From Euprymna scolopes (taxonomy: Eukaryota > Mollusca > Cephalopoda > Sepiida > Sepiolidae): DNA of 33,095 bases. Shown here in pieces: positions 20,985-29,704 of the stretch (position 1 is the stretch's first letter; the number at the start of each line of letters is the position of its first letter). Location: NCBI GenBank assembly GCA_024364805.1, contig CM044515.1, forward strand, positions 51,756,810 through 51,789,904, read 5' to 3'. A program made the position numbers and the translations under genes. The notes below the pieces were generated by a model. It did not search any database, had not been told where the DNA came from, and saw only the letters and a list, made by a program, of their open reading frames with translations.

Positions 20985-23900
20985 ATCGAGTTAAACAAAA
21001 TTCCCATCGTGGCGCCATCTTGGTTGTTTGTTTGGCTTTTTCATATAAAGCGAAACTGTTCGAAAAAGCGGGAAGCTTAGTCTTCGGGCCGGGATTTTTG
21101 ATGCTTCACTAATTGGTCCTTAGTTAATGAAGGGGAAACCCTTCATACTGAGACAATTACTATTTTTTTGGGATACTGGCAGAGTGCCCCCTTTTTTTGG
21201 TAGAGCTCCACATTAAAAACGATCTTGTGTCTAATTTGCTTTCGTGGGGAAGCAAATAAGTATCCAAAGTGTTTCAATCATTGTACGTTTGATTGTGCTT
21301 AAATTCAGCGCATGCAACTTCTGTTTGCACGATGGCAACATCGGCTAACACGTTGCGTTTTTTCACCTTCTTTCCCTCCTCCACATTACGGGTTCGAGCC
21401 TGCCTGCCTATTACCACTTTTTTTTTAACCTCACCTTCTTTTCCTCCTTTGCGTTACAGGTTTCAGCCTACTATCACTTTTTTTTTTTTTTAACTCCTCT
21501 CTCCACCCTGTTGTTGACCCCCCCCCCCCCCCGCCTGCTTTTTATTCCTATCCTTACTACACCATCGCAACACATGTGGGTAACGTCATTACCCCTGCTA
21601 GTAATATATATAGAATGTGATACAAGGCCAAAATTGTTAAAGGAGGCCATTGAAAAAAGTTTGTTTATTCTGACTAACTGATCACATTTATAAATATCAG
21701 TTATATCAAACGTTTACACCTCATTCGCCATAAATGACCATGAGTGCTCTAATGATACAATAAAATGTAGGTGGTGGAAGAAAGTAATAAAATTTTATAT
21801 ACAGGGAGAAAAAAAGGAAATGTAAGTATTTATAACTAGCAGGACCTGTGTACTGACGTTACCCGGTGGAAATCTAACCCATCTAAAAAAGTATTAAACA
21901 CTGAGAGATTGCGGCAGTTACTAGGGGTAGAAAAATTGTGAGCATTGGCCAAAATAAAACATCTGGCTTCTACTGTCATGCATTATCTGACAGTGGCAGC
22001 TGGCGGGATCCACTGGCTATCATTGTTGGCGCTGATGTTTACTGGCAATTAGTGTTGCTTTAGAGCAGCTACTTGCCTTTAAACTGACACTGTCAATTAC
22101 TGCTATATTTAGGCAGTTGCTTGTGGGCAGTGTCTGCATTAACAACTTTGTCACTGTCATCAAGTGTCAGAGAATGACGTCCATGACTGCCATAATGTTC
22201 ACTGCGTTTGTGTAGATGTTATATTGCAACATGTTTTGTACGTATGCATAATATGGACCCTATTATATTTTACATATTATGTTCAAGTAAAATCAAAGTG
22301 TATATGGTAGTTTTTTTGGTTTTTTTTTTATGCTTCCCATGTTAAGAGTGAATCAATAAATATTTATAACGCTATTTTTTCAGCATAGTCTATAATCTGC
22401 ATAAGTATGTATGTGTTAAATGTTAAAAGCCTTAAGGCAATCTGGCATTTAAACTGATTCTAATTCTGAAAATCTGTCTAGTTATGTAAAATTTGTAAAA
22501 GTATTTTCTCCGCAAAGAAACTAATAATCACATTCATAAACACCCAATTACATCCCGTTACGCTAAGCTAGTAATGTCTTTAAACAATCAGTAAACCATT
22601 TCTATAATACGTTTTGACCATGGTTAATGTTTTGCTGTAATGTTTAGAAATAAAATTGAATGAAATATTGACGCCTTTAAACTGTTGAATGGAAAAGTAT
22701 AATTCTGAAAAAGCTGATAATCAATCACGCTTAAGCAATTGTTTAGAAGAGAAAGAGTAAAAAATACAAATAATGAGAAGAAAACAGAAAAAAGATGAAG
22801 AAAAAGAAGAATGCAAAGTCAAAGATGTTTAAAAAGAAGAAAACACTGGAAAAGCAGAAAAAGTAGACAAAAAGAAGAGGAAGAAGACGATGATGGAAAA
22901 GAAGTAAAAATAAGTAGAAGCAGAAAAAAAGAGGAAGAATTAAAAGTTGCAGACTAAGAAGACAACAAAAAAAAATGAAGGTGGTGTAAAATGAAGGAGA
23001 AGACCTGTAAAGATGAAGATGAAGGCGCAGAGAAATAAGGTAGCACTAAAACGAGAAGAAAAAGAAGACAAAGTTACTAGCTAAGTGATTTGAAGCATCA
23101 ACTGGCTTATGGCCAGGTATAAAGAATGTGTTTGTTTATGTATTCACCATAACGAAGGAATAATTATGGGTTATGTGAAATGTGATATATTAACTTTAAC
23201 ACAGATGATGGATGCATAATTAAGCTAAAATATATCTGGAACAATTAGTGAAAATGATGATGTTTGTATTTTTTGTTATGAGTAATAGTTTTGTTTCGGG
23301 TAAGCGTCTGATAGTCATAATGAGAAAGGCCTTTTCCATGTTCGAAAATGGTCTTCTCTGAATTGAACGACTGGTTACAACGCTAAGCTGTTTGCCCAAG
23401 TGCCATTTCATCATTCTGCTGAACTTAGAATTGCAAGCGAGCATTCCATATTCTGTAATGTTAGGCCGATGTAAACTGATGTATTTAGTAAGTGGAATAA
23501 TTACCTGGTGTTTTGTTGCTAAGTATTACTTTTGATAAAAGATTTAGTTTTGTGGGCAGGACTAAAATTAAAGAAGGGAATATATTTGCTACTACCATTA
23601 TGAGATTATGTTAGTAAGAGAGTCACTCAAGAAGGAGAAAATATAACCTTTATGGGAAAAGTGTGTATTCTTGTATGGAAACATGCTGCAATATGAGTTT
23701 AGAATAGTCAGTTATGGAGCTTTGAATAAGAATTACCTCGTTGGGTTCCAAGAGTGTTGGAAATTGCAAAGGAACATTCGCTATCATTTTATTATAGACT
23801 AGCCTGGGTTGGGGGCCCGACGTTGCCCGGAGGTGTATGTTGAGCTAAAAAAAAAAAAAAAGTGGTAGTAGACAGCCATGCTCAAACCTGTACCGCGAAG

Positions 23901-26900
23901 GAGGAAAAGAATGTGAAAAAAAATGACTTTTTCTGTCGCATCCATTGCCAAATCGGAAGTGGAGAAGGTTAAAATTAAGGCTAGTCAATCGAGAAGAGGG
24001 GGATGACTTTTGAAAATATTGGCGAAAAAAGTTACCCCCCCCCTCCTTGTAGAAAAATGCCCAGTTGAGGGTGAAGGAATTAATGTTTTTAGCCAATTTT
24101 TCGATATTTGTCGTTCAAAAGGTTGAGCTTCAAAACGATACCGATTTCATGAAAATCTGTCGCCTGTGTCAAAAGTTTTAGGCAGCCATACATACATACA
24201 TACATACATACAAGGTGAGATTTATATAATAGATGATCAAAAACTCTTGAGTTAGTGTAAATCCCCCGCCCCGCCCACACACACATCTACACAATATGGC
24301 AACCAGTCAAAAAAATAGGTGCAGGCCTCAACGCTTCATTAAATCTCACTTCTCTTCAAAATTTCAAAGAATAACCTACATCACTGGCAAATCAATCCAT
24401 CTCTTATCTAATGGTGAACAGGGAGAAGATATAAAATTGAAACTGAACAAAAATGTAGGGATGATAAAAATAAAGCAGGGGGTCCAATAAAATCATTACA
24501 TCCAAATACCACTTAAATCTGGCTCCTGTCACTCGGCGTGGTCACACAACTCTCACTCACTTTATCTACCAAAATCTTTCTGCTAAAACTAACAAATAAT
24601 TTATTCCAAACATTTTTATCTAAAAATTTACTTTGTCGCTAATATTTGGAGATAATAATTACAAAGTTCAGTAATAAAAATTGTCATGCATGGCCACAAA
24701 ATATTAGATATAATGTATATAAAATAAAAACAATATATGCTCAGATGTTTTTTGCTTGTATTTTTTATAGGGCGCAAAATTGCAGTTGATGCCTCTATGT
24801 GTATTTACCAATTTCTGATAGCAGTGCGGCAAGATGGTTCTATGCTGACCAACGAGGACGGTGAGACAACCAGGTAAAATTTTTAAATAATGACAGATTA
24901 TCATTTATAGTATCAGATATGAGCACAAATAATGTACAAATATAAACGAAACAAAATTAAAATATGTCCATCGTAAACAAAATATGTAAAAAAAATGACC
25001 GATTAAAAAAAATTATGCATTTATTTAAAAATAATAAAAGAAGCTGGTCTGTTTCTCAATTTGGCTTTAAATCTGATGAAGCAATATTTGATTCCAACTA
25101 GCAGTTTTTTATCCTTGCACTATGATTTTTAAAAGAAAAAAATGTATTTCAGTTTAGTTTCTTTCAAAAAATACTTCTTCTGGATAGGAAAATTGTTAAA
25201 ATGAATGCATTATTTAATACTTATGTAAATGCTAACAATTGCTTAAATCATTTAAAAATATTTGTTTGTTTTAAAGTTCTATGTTTCCAGTTTATTGAGT
25301 TAAAAAAAAACTTAGGCTGGACCCATTTTGTTGTAAGTTAATTATAGAAACAATTTTCCATCCCCACACACACCATGTGACCTTTTCGAAGTTGATTTTG
25401 GAATTGTTGGTCGCTCTCAGATAAACTTCTGTCAAAATTTACAAAATATTTAATACACAAAATGCATTTCACACATTTTTTGTTTCAATAAATCTTATAT
25501 ATACATTCCCAAATGATGCAAAGTGCATATGACAATTAAAAAGGATGCAGTTAACTCCCTTTTTTTTTTTTTTTTTTTTTTTTTACAGGGAGGTCACCAC
25601 TTATCAAGGTCCGGAAGCCACTCAGGGATAAGGGTTATTGCATGTACAGTATGTTGTACGTTAGTGTTGAGATTTCATAAAATGTCTACTTAAGGGGGCG
25701 GTTCATCAGGAATTTGTTTACGTTGGATTTGAAGACATCCAAGTTGTAGTCAGATGAGAAACAGGCAGACGGAACAGAGTTCCACTGGCGTGCTGTTCTA
25801 AGAAAGAAGCTGTGTTCATGGAATCTACGTTTTGATTTAGGCACAGATAGAGAGTGGGGAAAATTTTTGACAGTGGCTTCAACTAGATGGGTGTTTTTCA
25901 TAAAAGATTGGCGAGAGGGGAGCAGAGATTGTAGCTCAGACGAGCACTTGCTATGGAAATAATGGTAAAACAAAGACAGGCTCGCAACGTCTCTTCTGTG
26001 GGAGAGAGAAAGAAGAATTTGACTTTTCAAAAAATGCAAATTTCTTAGTGTTAATAGTTTTTTATCTTCCAGAAAATAAAAATGTGTTTCCAGCATATCT
26101 TATTTTTTATTTATTCATTGCAATTTGTCAGGTTAGCCCAAGAAATGGTGAGGGTGAAAAGGCCTTTTTTTCCTCAAGTTCAAGGGGTGTTCAATAAGTA
26201 ATGCTCCTGACCCATTTTTCAGAGCAACAAAACTTGGCACTATTCGAAGTTACACATTTTTCCCATCGTTTTTGTAGAATGTTTCTGGTTGGTGTTTTCA
26301 ACCACAACGTGACTTTAAAAATCAATGTTGCATCATCTGAGAAACACTTTCCTTTCAAAATAACTTCATGGAAAAAGTGAAAGTCCGAAGGTACAAGGCT
26401 AGAAGAGTAAGGGGGACGATGATATTTCATAGCCACATTCGTGCTTCTGATCTAGTAACATGAGCATTATATTGCAGACGGATACCTTTGCTGATCTTTC
26501 CCCACGTTTTGATTTTGATAGTTTCTCTTAATTTTTTTGAAAGTGAAGCATGACTCATGTAATTGTGATTTGCCAGAAAATATTTCATCACTACTCAGTC
26601 CTGGTCTGAGAAAACTGTAAGTAGCCATACCCATCGACCATAAACGCAATGGATAATCACAGATTTAAAGGTAGTTCTACTAAAATAGTGATATTTTAAA
26701 ATGAAAACACTTTAAATCCTCAAAATGCCACCACTTTTTTCAGAAATAAATATCCTTCAATACGATTTTCTTTGTTATATGGCATTAACCCTCTGAAGGC
26801 TTCCTCTGAAGTAGGAAATGTCAAGGGGATGTTAAATTCATAGGTGGTCTCCAGTCACCTTTAATCCTTTCACCTGCATTAATAATAATCTTCATGATAT

Positions 26901-29515
26901 ATTTGGAAAATTTTGAACAAATTAATGAGAAAAAATTTTAATGCCATGAAGTGGTTATTTTGTATCAGGATTTTTTTTTCTGACTCCTACGGTGCTTAAA
27001 AGCTTGTTACCATTCCGCCATGAGTAAATTTATGAAATTTGGAAACTTATAACAGGAGAAACATTATTTTCAATCTATTTTGAAATACAAAATAAACTGA
27101 TCTATTCCTTTTTGTTTTTTAAAAATAAGACATCAACATGACGAGTAACAAACATTAAAAAAAAATATTAAATTGATTAAATTGATATTTTTCTCTTTTT
27201 GTCAGTTAAAATTATGATTCTATATTGTTTTCTTTTTTCGTAGGATCAATTTTTGTTTTAATACCCTATCCTAAAAACATATTGTATACATTTCGCTGTT
27301 CTGACTGTTTAAAACTTAACGCTGATATTTCATCAGTAGTAACTCTTGCTAATTTATTTACATGCTTAGAAAAAAAGATAGTACTTTATTTACATCCTTG
27401 AAAAAGGAAGAAAATACTGATTTTATTTCTCTTTTTGTTCATCTCTTGTTTTATATTTCTTTCCCTCTTCCTGTTTTTCTCTCTGTTTCTGCTTCATTTT
27501 TTTTTCCTCCTACTTAAAAACGATTTACATAAAAGGAGGTAGAAAACTTTGTTTCATCAAAGAATGACCACACATGATGGAGTCTTTTTCTTATTGACGA
27601 CCATCTTGTTTAATGCATCAAAATAAATTGACACAAAAAGGAATTAACGTAATCTAATGAATTTAATTTGGGATATCTATGTATAAATAATATGTATCAT
27701 TATAAAAGATATTTATACTTTTAACAATCTTTCTTACCTGTCAACTTGTATATAACTTTCTATAAAATAAAGAATTTATTTTTTAATTTTAGTCATCTTA
27801 TGGGAATTTTCTATCGAACTATCCGAATGTTAGAAAATGGAATTAAGCCAGTGTATGTTTTTGATGGAAAACCTCCAGAAATGAAGTCAGGGGAGGTAAG
27901 TCTTTATAATTTACATCTTAAAAATAGGTGGAATTTTTAATTGATAGGGTGGGGGGTACTTGCCCAGAATTCCTCTTTATGAAAAAATAAAAATAATGAC
28001 CAAAAATCACGAAAATTGATTAAGTAGTTTTATTGGACCAAGTAAAGAATAGATACTTTATAGCAGAAGACGACGATCGGCGCACATTTCAAGTGACACC
28101 GGTTGTTCGACCTTGACATTGGCATTGGTTGTTTGTAAACACGTCAAATAACAGATATGGTTGAATGTTCGCGAGCAAGATTTTTTTAAAAATATATTTA
28201 CGAAAGTTTGTAAGATTTAAAAGAAAAAATATCTATGTTTACAAAACATTTTTTTTTAATATTAAATATTTACAAAACTTTTAAGGATTAAAAAAAAAAT
28301 TCTTTCTATTTACACAAAACTTTGTGAGTAACAAAACAAACGTATTTAAACAAAATATATTTAAATGGGTGTCTTTCTGAGTATGTTTTATTTTAATGTA
28401 TTTACAGAACTACACTTCATCTTTATAAAAAGATATATGAATAAAATATATTTTTTAAATCTCAATTGTTTATACTTGTTATTTATACTTGTGATTTTTA
28501 TTATGCATAAAAATTGCCCTGATCTAGAAGGAATTCTCCTTTATTGACCACCGACATACATCGCACTCTAGATAAATATTGAATTGTATTAAAAATACAC
28601 ACAGAAAGAAAAAAAAAACACTGTACATAAAAATCAATTTTGGTTGCAAAAACCTAAATGTCAGTTATTTTATATTTGTTTTTGCGATTAAAGTTTGGTT
28701 TAAATAATTTTATTTAAAAGTTTTTAAAATGATGTATTTTTTAATAGACAGGAGAGATCAGCTTCCGAAATTCTCAGACTGGTTTTCAATGTTTTGTAAT
28801 TGATATAGCTTATTCTTTTAATTTTATATTTATTTATTTATTTTTATTATAATTATTAATATAATTATTATTATAATTATTAATATTAATTTTATTAAAA
28901 AGTTTTGTCAATATATTTTAAATCTTGCTCGCAAACATTCAACCATGTTTGCTATTTGACGTGTTTACAAACAACCAATGCCAATGTCAAGGTCGAACCA
29001 CCGGTGTCACTATAAATGTGTGCCAGTCATCATTTTCTGCTACGGGGTATTTATTCTTTACATTGGTCCGTTTTATTTTTATAAAGAAAATGATTTTTAA
29101 GTGAATGTGAGTTTTTCCACTGCACTTTTTCTTTGATAATAGTTTTTTAAAGTCTCATAAGTTTGAATTATTTGAAATTATCTCTTTTTTCAGACTGTTT
29201 TTGAAGATGGTGTCGCAAGCTTGTTGCTTGTACTTTAGCCATAAAATTTGATTTCCTTTAAAAATAAAACTACTTGATTAATAATAAGTAATTTTTGTTG
29301 TCATGGGTATGTACATCATACAGATTTTTCTTTATTTTTGTTTTATTTTTTGTTTCATGAGGGGCAATTTTAGATAAGTGCCCAAGTTGATTTTATACTT
29401 TTTTTTTTTGTGAGATGATCAATAATACTGAATTGTCTGCTTTTATTTTAGCTTGAAAAAAGAAAGGAAAGACGAGAAGAAGCTCAAAAATCTCTTACCA
29501 AAGCTGAAGAAGTTG
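14876..29515 (+). CDS. FEN1: Flap endonuclease 1, 5' part (four coding exons, continues past the window)
   Basis: FEN1 is the nuclear (and partly mitochondrial) structure-specific 5' flap endonuclease that trims Okazaki fragments and acts in long-patch base excision repair together with PCNA. Joining 14876-14957, 24771-24873, 27793-27895 and 29452-29515 gives residues 1-118, colinear and without gaps against human FEN1. It begins [10 protein letters not shown], and Gly2 is the residue known to become the processed N-terminus. Visible active-site residues are Asp34 (in AVDAS), Asp86 (in VFDGKPP) and Lys93; Tyr40, Arg70 and Arg100 are also conserved. This covers the XPG N-domain and the start of the helical arch; the XPG-I domain, H2TH region and PCNA box lie outside. 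Intron phases are 1, 2, 0 and 1, all with GT-AG. Human FEN1 has its whole coding sequence in one exon, so the introns here (9.8, 2.9 and 1.6 kb) are notable. The start has a good context (CCAACATGG). Confidence 0.96.
15217..15431 (-). mobile_element. Palindromic MITE-like element, copy B (FEN1 intron 1)
   Basis: A ~215-bp element with inverted ends GCAGTTTACGGAC (from 15220) and GTTCGTAAACTGC (to 15428). The interior matches copy A in inverse orientation, including AATAATAACGTTATTATT. It also has a CATGTTAAAAGTGGCTTTC block, related to the CATGTTAAGAACGGCTTT block of the element at 15831-16027. Confidence 0.65.
15511..15668. repeat. Interstitial telomeric array enclosed by perfect 19-bp inverted repeats
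   Basis: About 115 bp of (CCCTAA)n, i.e. TTAGGG-type, with scattered variants (CCCTAAA, CCCCAA, CCCTAAT), lies between TATACAAACACCGTGACAG (15511-15529) and its exact reverse complement (15650-15668). A second perfect 18-bp inverted pair, CCGGTAATTTTAATTATT, lies outside it at 15462-15479 and 15730-15747. The symmetry suggests a small inverted-repeat element carrying telomeric repeats rather than a simple end-fusion scar. Confidence 0.85.
15751..15796. repeat. 11-bp inverted repeat
   Basis: ATGTGTTACTG (15751-15761) and CAGTAACACAT (15786-15796) form a short stem with a 24-base loop, just outside the nested inverted repeats of the telomeric element. Confidence 0.6.
15831..16027. mobile_element. 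Strongly palindromic element with ~70-bp arms
   Basis: Arms 15831-15900 and 15958-16027 are inverted copies, from TTTACGA through CCCAGCGTA to CATGTTAAGAACGGCTTT and GGAATAAAC. The centre holds an extra copy of AAGCCGTTCTTAACATGG in direct repeat with the right arm (42-bp offset), implying internal duplication. Related to the MITE-like copies A and B. Confidence 0.75.
16415..16550. repeat. CTGCAGG-rich minisatellite
   Basis: Several imperfect ~30-bp units built from GCAGGAAGCTGGAGCTGCAG-like sequence inside the GC-rich block. They generate an artificial Arg/Cys/Gly-rich open frame. Confidence 0.7.
16555..16735. repeat. Two-copy direct repeat, about 104-bp offset
   Basis: AGGTCTTTCGTAGGAACCTA and AGGTCTTTCGGAGGAACCTA head two similar ~75-bp segments starting near 16555 and 16659, each followed by a TTACTG(C/T)(T/G)G-type tail. 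Confidence 0.65.
16890..17666. other. FEN1 intron 1, unclassified stretch
   Basis: Mixed-composition intronic DNA with no recognised element or coding similarity. The open frame at 17091-17333 has no family features. Confidence 0.4.
17667..18000 (+). mobile_element. Helitron-like 5' segment
   Basis: Begins TCTATTATGTAAAAG right after an A, followed by a GTGTGTAAGTGTGTG run and TGTATGTCCGGCAAAGGCTTT, shared with the three-unit array at 19.4-21.6 kb (TGTATGTCCGCGAAAGACTTT there). TTTGGCTTTTTCATATA also occurs in both. Similarity fades near 18000; the 3' end was not found. Confidence 0.55.
18001..18944. other. FEN1 intron 1, low-complexity AT-rich stretch
   Basis: Many A and T runs and a G10 run at about 18691-18700. 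No gene or defined element seen before the assembly gap. Confidence 0.45.
18945..19361. other. Assembly gap (417 N)
   Basis: Unknown bases. It lies just before the Helitron-like array, and repeat content probably caused the break. Open frames across it are meaningless. Confidence 1.
19362..20152 (+). mobile_element. Helitron-like unit 1 of a head-to-tail array (5' part in gap)
   Basis: Ends with a hairpin-forming ACCTGGGCAACGCCGGGT and then CGCTAG, a Helitron-type 3' terminus. The body shares long blocks with unit 2: TGACTTTGAAACGCTAAATA/CGACTTTGAAACGCTAAATA, GCCACGTGTTGCTTT, AAGGATTTGACCTCATTAAA, GAATAGCGTGATGTTTG, and a tRNA-like box module. The left end is hidden by the gap. Confidence 0.65.
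19905..19975 (+). promoter_or_regulatory. tRNA-like pol III box module in unit 1
   Basis: TAGCACAGGTG (A box-like, 19913-19923) and GGTTCGAGCC (B box-like, 19956-19965) are about 43 bp apart, spacing typical of tRNA-type promoters. No cloverleaf could be made, so it is not a tRNA gene. The module suggests a SINE captured inside the Helitron-like unit. Confidence 0.45.
20153..20826 (+). mobile_element. Helitron-like unit 2 of the array
   Basis: Starts directly after unit 1 (AAATATAAAAGGCAAAATGT with a GTAT run) and ends CATCCGGGCAATGCCGGAT, then CGCTAA, then T. About 670 bp. No protein-coding capacity, so mobilisation would need Rep/helicase from elsewhere. Confidence 0.65.
20604..20675 (+). 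promoter_or_regulatory. tRNA-like pol III box module in unit 2
   Basis: The same module as in unit 1: TAGCGCAGGT and AGTTCGAGCC at similar spacing, with the shared core CCTATTGGCCTCAAGGCT. Its presence in both units shows it was amplified with the element. Confidence 0.45.
20827..21601 (+). mobile_element. Helitron-like unit 3 of the array
   Basis: Starts with AATATATAAAAGGCAAAATA directly after unit 2, includes a 34-base T run (20950-20983), TTTGGCTTTTTCATATAAAG, a partial B-box copy (GGGTTCGAGCC near 21390), and ends GGGTAACGTCATTACCC, then CTGCTAG and T. More diverged from units 1 and 2. Confidence 0.6.
21602..22735. other. FEN1 intron 1, mostly unclassified
   Basis: Apart from the Helitron-type end near 21836 nothing definite is seen. 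A stretch around 21950-22160 is richer in C and G with recurring CTGACA/ACTGTC words, not resolved into units. Confidence 0.4.
21836..21885 (-). mobile_element. Helitron-type 3' terminus (minus strand)
   Basis: On the - strand CCGGGTAACGTCAGTACACA is followed by CCTGCTAGT, close to the unit 3 terminus (GGGTAACGTCATTACCC, CTGCTAGT). The matching 5' end further right was not identified. Confidence 0.4.
22736..23070. repeat. Long purine-rich tract (AAGAAGA-type)
   Basis: About 330 bp in which the + strand is almost all A and G, built on AAGAAG/GAAGAA words without a fixed period. Could adopt triplex structures; no coding or element signature. Confidence 0.75.
23221..23527 (-). other. Unassigned open frame of about 100 codons
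   Basis: The - strand is open without a stop for roughly 100 codons and includes [20 protein letters not shown], less skewed in composition than neighbouring chance frames. I do not recognise a family. It lacks clear splice signals in a FEN1 context and may be an old transposon fragment or chance. Confidence 0.2.
23799..24233 (-). mobile_element. Complete-looking non-autonomous Helitron (435 bp)
   Basis: On the - strand it starts TCTATTATATAAATCTC after an A, has a (TATG)n run and a segment GAAATCGGTATCGTTTTGAA typical of invertebrate Helitron 5' modules, and ends CCGGGCAACGTCGGGCCC, then GGCTAG before a T. Both ends fit A^T insertion. No coding capacity. Lies in FEN1 intron 1. Confidence 0.65.
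24234..24770. other. End of FEN1 intron 1
   Basis: No recognised element. A + strand open frame at 24296-24490 has no known family. The pyrimidine tract and acceptor of exon 2 close the stretch. Confidence 0.45.
24771..24873 (+). CDS. FEN1: FEN1 coding exon 2
   Basis: Encodes the end of Gly28 through codon 61 and two bases of Ser62. It contains [15 protein letters not shown], with metal-binding Asp34 and DNA-stacking Tyr40. The acceptor is TTTTTTATAG and the donor GTAAAA. Human position 38 is Ser, here Cys. Confidence 0.95.
24874..25559. other. FEN1 intron 2, left part
   Basis: AT-rich intronic DNA without a recognised gene, RNA or repeat unit. Confidence 0.45.
25560..26010 (-). mobile_element. 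LINE copy 2, 3' end with poly(A) tail
   Basis: On the - strand an open C-terminal frame reads [75 protein letters not shown] and ends NRPLK then a stop at about 25686, a non-LTR retrotransposon C-terminus. A short 3' region (GACCTTGATAAGTGGTGACC) and a 25-base A tail (T run 25560-25584) follow. The 5' side is cut near 26010. The best preserved of the copies here. Confidence 0.85.
26183..26650 (-). mobile_element. Mariner-family transposon fossil (C-terminal transposase)
   Basis: Terminal repeat AGGGGTGTTCAATAAGTAAT begins near 26184. On the - strand [26 protein letters not shown] and [18 protein letters not shown] match the HPPYSPDLAPSDYHLF ... RWxKCI part of mariner transposases; the final catalytic D34D Asp (usually in SPDL) is Ser here, so it would be inactive. 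The other terminal repeat was not found, so the element is truncated on the right. Confidence 0.7.
26651..27792. other. FEN1 intron 2, right part
   Basis: AT-rich intronic sequence ending in the exon 3 acceptor. No element or coding signal recognised. Confidence 0.45.
27793..27895 (+). CDS. FEN1: FEN1 coding exon 3
   Basis: Encodes the last base of Ser62 and residues 63-96. It includes [25 protein letters not shown] with catalytic Asp86, and Lys93. Acceptor TTTTAATTTTAG and donor GTAAGT; phase 0 at the 3' end. The exon ends only about 60 bp before a large foldback element. Confidence 0.95.
27956..29333. mobile_element. Foldback element 3 (1.4 kb; ~148-bp high-identity inner arms)
   Basis: Inner arms 28034-28182 and 28921-29068 are inverted copies with a 46-base uninterrupted match (about 28105-28150) containing GACCTTGACATTGGCATTGG. 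Outer modules (27956-28030 and about 29256-29333) carry the GTAC(A/T)T(A/G)CCC start and a TAATCAAGTAGTTTTATTTT-like block shared with the other foldbacks. The centre is very AT-rich. Fills most of FEN1 intron 3, between exons 3 and 4. No coding capacity. Confidence 0.82.
29452..29515 (+). CDS. FEN1: FEN1 coding exon 4
   Basis: Encodes residues 97-117 ([20 protein letters not shown] and Val) plus the first base of Gly118. This is the start of the helical arch, with Arg100, Arg103 and Arg104 conserved. Acceptor TTTTATTTTAG and donor GTAAGT. No further FEN1 exon was found in the remaining 3.5 kb. Confidence 0.93.
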
Positions 29516-29628
29516 GTAAGTTTTTCTACCTGCTTGGGATAACACTGTTGCAGTTTCAGTTAACAACCCAGTGTTAATTTTAAATAGAGGATTTCAAAAG
29601 TGTGTTGATGAGATTTATTAATATAGAA

Positions 29629-29631
<3 letters not shown>

Positions 29632-29703
<72 letters not shown>
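29632..29703. repeat. Compound (CT)n(TA)n microsatellite
   Basis: A run of CT dinucleotides (about 29632-29664) passes directly into TA dinucleotides (to about 29703). Confidence 0.95.
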
Positions 29704-29704
29704 G

